From Kaistella faecalis (GTDB lineage: Bacteria; Bacteroidota; Bacteroidia; Flavobacteriales; Weeksellaceae), in the NCBI RefSeq assembly GCF_019195395.1, contig NZ_CP078067.1, positions 2,495,783-2,559,782 of the forward strand: 64,000 nucleotides of DNA, read 5' to 3'. The notes beneath the pieces were generated by a model. That model saw nothing but the letters and a program-made list of their open reading frames with translations, was not told the DNA's origin and did no database searches. Below, piece after piece: positions 60,109 to 64,000 of this stretch. Position numbers and translations under genes: made by a program. Each line of letters starts with the position of its first letter. Within the stretch, counting starts at the first letter, position 1.

Positions 60109-61185
60109 ATGAAAAAGAAATTAATATTAGAATCCGGTGAAGTTTTCCACGGTGAAGGTTTCGGAGCCAATCTGGATACCGATGGGGAAGTGGTTTTCAA
60201 CACCGGAATGACAGGATATCAGGAACTTATTTCCGACCCGTCCTATTGTGGGCAGATTGTCTGTATGACCTATCCGCTCATCGGAAATTACGGAATTAAC
60301 CGGGATGATTACGAAAGCCTCGAACCCGCGATTAAAGGTTTAATTGTAAAAGAGCTTTGCGATTTTCCGTCGAATTTTCGGAATCAGCTTACGCTTGACG
60401 AGTTTTTTCAGAAAAAGAAATTGTCCGGAATTTCCGGAATTGATACCAGAAGGCTGACCAGAGTTTTACGGAGCAAAGGCGTGGTAAAAGGCAAAATCGT
60501 CGATGAAAATGCTGACGAAAATTCAGTAATTGAAACGCTTAAATCCACAGATTTTCCAATAAATCAGGTGGAAATGGTTTCCACAAAAACCGCATACGCA
60601 AATCCAGGAAGAGGTTTGAATGTGGTCTTGGTAGATTTCGGTTCGAAACTCGGTATTCTGCGTGAACTTGCACAAAGAGACTGCGACGTAAAAGTTGTTT
60701 CCCAAAATGTTACTGCTGAGGAAATTTTGCTCATGAATCCCGACGGAATCATGCTTTCCAACGGACCCGGCGATCCGGAAGATGTGAAAGGTGCTTCGGA
60801 ACTGATCAATGGTTTGCTCGGAAAAGTTCCGATTTTTGGAATCTGTCTGGGTCATCAGCTGATTGGTTTGGCATGTGGCGCAAAAACATTTAAACTTAAA
60901 TTCGGTCACCGTGGCGGGAACCATCCGGTTTTGGATTTAAAGAAAAACAAAGTCGCCATTACTTCCCAGAATCATGGTTACGCGGTAGATCAGGAGTCAC
61001 TGAAAAATACAGATCTGGAAGAAACGCATATTGCACTTAATGACAGAACCAACGAAGGTTTGAGACACAAAATTCATCCGTGTTTTTCCGTACAGTATCA
61101 CCCGGAAGCAAGTCCAGGTCCTGAAGATGCCAATTATCTTTTTGATGATTTTGTTGAATTGATGCAGGAGTTTAAAGCCAAATAA
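60109..61185 (+). CDS. carA: carbamoyl-phosphate synthase small (glutaminase) chain
   Basis: The 358-residue protein has the CarA N-terminal domain ([32 protein letters not shown]) and a C-terminal class I glutamine amidotransferase domain with the nucleophile Cys in FGICLGHQL and the catalytic His-Glu in YHPEASPGP. It releases ammonia from glutamine for the large chain. carB starts 17 bases later. Both genes lie behind pyrB in one operon. Confidence 0.96.
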   Translation: MKKKLILESGEVFHGEGFGANLDTDGEVVFNTGMTGYQELISDPSYCGQIVCMTYPLIGNYGINRDDYESLEPAIKGLIVKELCDFPSNFRNQLTLDEFFQKKKLSGISGIDTRRLTRVLRSKGVVKGKIVDENADENSVIETLKSTDFPINQVEMVSTKTAYANPGRGLNVVLVDFGSKLGILRELAQRDCDVKVVSQNVTAEEILLMNPDGIMLSNGPGDPEDVKGASELINGLLGKVPIFGICLGHQLIGLACGAKTFKLKFGHRGGNHPVLDLKKNKVAITSQNHGYAVDQESLKNTDLEETHIALNDRTNEGLRHKIHPCFSVQYHPEASPGPEDANYLFDDFVELMQEFKAK

Positions 61186-61202
61186 ATCTTAGGAATAAAA
61201 AA

Positions 61203-64000
61203 ATGAAAAGAAACGACATAAAAACAATCCTCGTTATCGGTTCCGGTCCCATTATTATCGGACAGGCAGCTGAATTTGATTATGCAGGAACACAGGCTTG
61301 TCTGGCGCTTAGAGAAGAAGGTTATAAGGTGATTCTGATTAATTCTAATCCTGCCACCATTATGACCGATGTCGAAATTGCCGACAAAGTTTATATTGAA
61401 CCTATTTCACTTCAGTTCGTAAGTCATATCATCCGAAAGGAACGTCCGGATGCACTTTTGCCTACTTTAGGCGGACAGACCGGCCTGAATATGGCGGTAG
61501 AACTGCAGAACTCCGGGATTTTGGAAGAATGTAAAGTGGAAGTGTTGGGTACCAAACTTTCCGCCATCAATCAGGCTGAAGACCGCGATTTGTTCCGTGA
61601 ACTGATGAGGGAGCTCAATGAACCTGTTCCGGATTCTGATATTGTAAATACCGTTCAGGGAGCTTTGGAATTTGCCCATAATATTGGTTATCCTGTTATC
61701 GTGCGTCCGGCTTTTACAATGGGAGGAACAGGTGGCGGAATTGCAAACAACGACGATGAACTGAAGGAAATCGCAAGTTTTGGTCTGAAATATTCACCAG
61801 TTACTCAATGTCTGATCGAAAAATCAATCGCCGGTTTCAAAGAAATCGAGTACGAGGTAATGCGCGACAAAAACGACAACGCGATCGTCGTTTGTAACAT
61901 GGAAAACATTGATGCGGTCGGAGTTCATACCGGAGATTCCATTGTGGTGGCGCCTTCGCAGACTTTATCAGACCGGGAATATCAGATGCTGCGAAATTCT
62001 TCTTTAAAGATTATCCGTGCATTAGGAATTGAAGGGGGTTGTAACGTACAGCTGGCTTTGGATCCGCATTCTTTTCAATATTACATCATTGAGGTTAATC
62101 CGCGGGTTTCGCGTTCTTCAGCTTTAGCGAGTAAGGCAACTGGATATCCGATTGCTAAAATTGCAGCAAAAATCGCGGTAGGTTTAACGCTGGATGAAAT
62201 CATGAATCCGGTGACAGGTAAGACTTACGCTTGTTTCGAGCCGGCTTTGGATTATGTCGTAACTAAGTTTCCGAGGTTCCCGTTTGATAAATTCGAAACT
62301 GCAGACCGCCGACTTTCCACACAAATGAAAGCGACCGGAGAAGTAATGGCCATCGGAAGAAATTTCGAAGAATCTTTACAGAAAGCCATACGTTCGCTGG
62401 AAACTGGACTAAGACATATCGGATTAAAAACCAAACAGGCAGAAGCGTTAACCGACGAAGAAATTGAAAGAAGAATCCGCGTTTGTGATGACGAGAGACT
62501 TTTCATCATTGGTGATGCGCTTAGAAGAGGTTACGACTGGGAAAAAATAGTGGAGTGGAGCAAAATTGATAAATTTTTCATCTGGAAAATCAAGAAACTC
62601 ATTGATTTTGAAAAAGTAATTGCTGAAAATAAATTCGATAAAGAAATATTATTGCAGGCTAAAAAACTTGGTTTTGCAGATCTGCATATCGCACATCTTT
62701 GGGACTCAGATCAGAAAACCATCTTTGATTTTAGAAAAAACAACGCAGTAATGCCGGTGTACAAGATGGTTGATACCTGCGCTGCAGAGTTCGAAAGCGA
62801 AACACCATATTTTTACGGAACCTACGAAGAAGAAAATGAAAGTATCCCATCCGACCGTGAAAAAATAATCGTTCTCGGTTCCGGCCCAATCAGAATTGGA
62901 CAAGGAGTTGAATTTGATTATGCGACCGTTCACTCGGTTTGGGCGATTAAAGAGCTCGGCTACGAAGCCATTATCATTAATAATAATCCGGAAACGGTTT
63001 CCACCGATTTCTCGATTTCTGATAAACTTTATTTCGAACCTTTGACGGAAGAAGATGTAATGAACATCATTGAACTTGAAAAACCAAAAGGTGTTGTGGT
63101 GCAGTTTGGCGGACAGACTGCAATTAATTTAGCTGATAAATTAGCTGCACACGGAGTTCAGATTCTTGGGACTTCCCTGGAAGATTTAGACCGCGCTGAA
63201 AACCGGAATAAATTTGAAGCCGCACTTCAGGAAATGGGAATTCCACAGCCTTTGGGAAAAACCTGCTTTACCAAAGAAGAAGCTTTGGTCATTGCGAACG
63301 AAATTGGTTTCCCGGTGTTGGTTCGTCCGAGTTACGTTTTGGGCGGAAGAGCAATGGAGATCGTTTACGACGAAAAAGATCTCAGCCATTACATGACGAA
63401 TGCGGTGAAGGAAAGTTCGGAACATCCTATTTTGATCGACCGTTATTTAACCGGAAAAGAGGTTGAAGTTGATGCGATTTCTGATGGTGAAACCGTCGTG
63501 ATTCCTGGAATTATGGAGCACATTGAAAGAGCCGGAGTTCACTCTGGAGATTCCATAGCGGTTTATCCTCCCCAGAATATTTCTGAAGAACAGATTGCAA
63601 CACTAGTTGATTATACCGAAAGACTGGCGAAAGGCTTGAATGTGATTGGTTTAATGAATATTCAGTATGTCCTTTCTGAAGGAAATGTCTACGTAATCGA
63701 AGTAAATCCAAGATCGAGCAGAACAGTACCTTTCCTTTCTAAAATTACCGAAATACCGATGGCAAATCTTGCAACTAAAGTAATTCTCGGAAAAAAATTA
63801 AAAGACTTAGGTTACAAAAGCGGCTTGGCTCCGAATAAAGAAGGAATTTTCGTAAAAGTTCCGGTATTCTCCTTTTCAAAATTAGCCAAAGTAGATATTT
63901 CTCTCGGACCTGAAATGAAATCCACAGGAGAAGTGATGGGGAAAGACACCACTTTGGAAAAAGCCCTGTATAAAGGTTTGATTGGCTCAGGACGAAAAAT
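61203..64000 (+). CDS. carB: carbamoyl-phosphate synthase large chain (3' truncated by the window)
   Basis: From ATG at 61203 the frame stays open to the window end, giving about 932 residues of a protein that is normally about 1060-1080 long. The start [27 protein letters not shown] is the CarB N-terminus. The second ATP-grasp half begins with a repeat of it, [20 protein letters not shown], near residue 557. The C-terminal allosteric (MGS-like) region is outside the window. It makes carbamoyl phosphate from bicarbonate, ammonia and 2 ATP, shared by pyrimidine and arginine pathways. Confidence 0.96.
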   Translation, partial: MKRNDIKTILVIGSGPIIIGQAAEFDYAGTQACLALREEGYKVILINSNPATIMTDVEIADKVYIEPISLQFVSHIIRKERPDALLPTLGGQTGLNMAVELQNSGILEECKVEVLGTKLSAINQAEDRDLFRELMRELNEPVPDSDIVNTVQGALEFAHNIGYPVIVRPAFTMGGTGGGIANNDDELKEIASFGLKYSPVTQCLIEKSIAGFKEIEYEVMRDKNDNAIVVCNMENIDAVGVHTGDSIVVAPSQTLSDREYQMLRNSSLKIIRALGIEGGCNVQLALDPHSFQYYIIEVNPRVSRSSALASKATGYPIAKIAAKIAVGLTLDEIMNPVTGKTYACFEPALDYVVTKFPRFPFDKFETADRRLSTQMKATGEVMAIGRNFEESLQKAIRSLETGLRHIGLKTKQAEALTDEEIERRIRVCDDERLFIIGDALRRGYDWEKIVEWSKIDKFFIWKIKKLIDFEKVIAENKFDKEILLQAKKLGFADLHIAHLWDSDQKTIFDFRKNNAVMPVYKMVDTCAAEFESETPYFYGTYEEENESIPSDREKIIVLGSGPIRIGQGVEFDYATVHSVWAIKELGYEAIIINNNPETVSTDFSISDKLYFEPLTEEDVMNIIELEKPKGVVVQFGGQTAINLADKLAAHGVQILGTSLEDLDRAENRNKFEAALQEMGIPQPLGKTCFTKEEALVIANEIGFPVLVRPSYVLGGRAMEIVYDEKDLSHYMTNAVKESSEHPILIDRYLTGKEVEVDAISDGETVVIPGIMEHIERAGVHSGDSIAVYPPQNISEEQIATLVDYTERLAKGLNVIGLMNIQYVLSEGNVYVIEVNPRSSRTVPFLSKITEIPMANLATKVILGKKLKDLGYKSGLAPNKEGIFVKVPVFSFSKLAKVDISLGPEMKSTGEVMGKDTTLEKALYKGLIGSGRK

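Overview
This 64 kb window is ordinary, gene-dense chromosome from a low-GC member of the Bacteroidota, most likely a Flavobacteriia/Weeksellaceae organism of the Chryseobacterium/Kaistella type. Three things point there. Secreted proteins end in type IX secretion sorting domains (type A at 28853-29773, type B at 36013-39612). Promoters follow the Bacteroidota TTTG / TAnnTTTG pattern rather than the E. coli one. The gene set is also typical: monomeric NADP isocitrate dehydrogenase, PrpE and Acs side by side, THUMP-like methyltransferase, DUF6814. No rRNA, CRISPR array, prophage or intact insertion sequence is visible; the only RNA gene is one tRNA-Arg.

Layout. 1-12.3 kb: end of a methylmalonyl-CoA mutase subunit, a methyltransferase, a small lipoprotein, an M20 peptidase, an SDR enzyme, etfB-etfA, a NarX-type sensor kinase, a bifunctional nuclease with a nucleoside permease, a thiolase and an MFS carrier. 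12.4-15.5 kb: GHMP (mevalonate-type) kinase, UbiA prenyltransferase, rRNA pseudouridine synthase. 15.6-18.2 kb: AraC regulator with a DUF417 membrane protein, then an ECF sigma factor with a membrane partner. 18.3-28.8 kb: icd, tpx, a run of small SRPBCC/VOC/SnoaL/DUF1801 proteins, a membrane-anchored J-domain protein, a 50-residue Cys/Lys-rich peptide gene and gcvP. 28.9-35.9 kb: T9SS protein, Nei-like glycosylase, dgt, SPFH protein, lipoprotein, DUF962 protein, amino-acid permease. 36-44.7 kb: a giant T9SS adhesin-like protein, a TPR protein with an outer-membrane barrel protein, and tRNA-Arg(UCG). 44.7-47.7 kb: nitroreductase-ohrR-ohr peroxide-defence operon under a perfect palindrome, transaldolase-like enzyme and a small stress-like protein.

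The most coherent accessory block is 47.8-58.9 kb, all on the minus strand. It runs from an InsA-like zinc-ribbon/HTH protein through an outer-membrane porin, an MHS-type MFS carrier, two small membrane proteins, a histidine kinase whose sensor half is a sodium:solute symporter, and a stand-alone receiver, to propionyl-CoA synthetase and acetyl-CoA synthetase. It reads as a sense-import-activate module for short-chain carboxylates. From 59 kb on, a pyrimidine operon (pyrB-carA-carB, carB cut by the window end) is preceded by a promoter, a 22-codon leader ORF that begins almost at the predicted transcript start, and a strong terminator hairpin just before pyrB. That arrangement looks like transcription attenuation and is the best candidate here for an undescribed regulatory element.

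Functions are assigned from recognised motifs and family knowledge, without database searches. Promoter and terminator calls are by eye.
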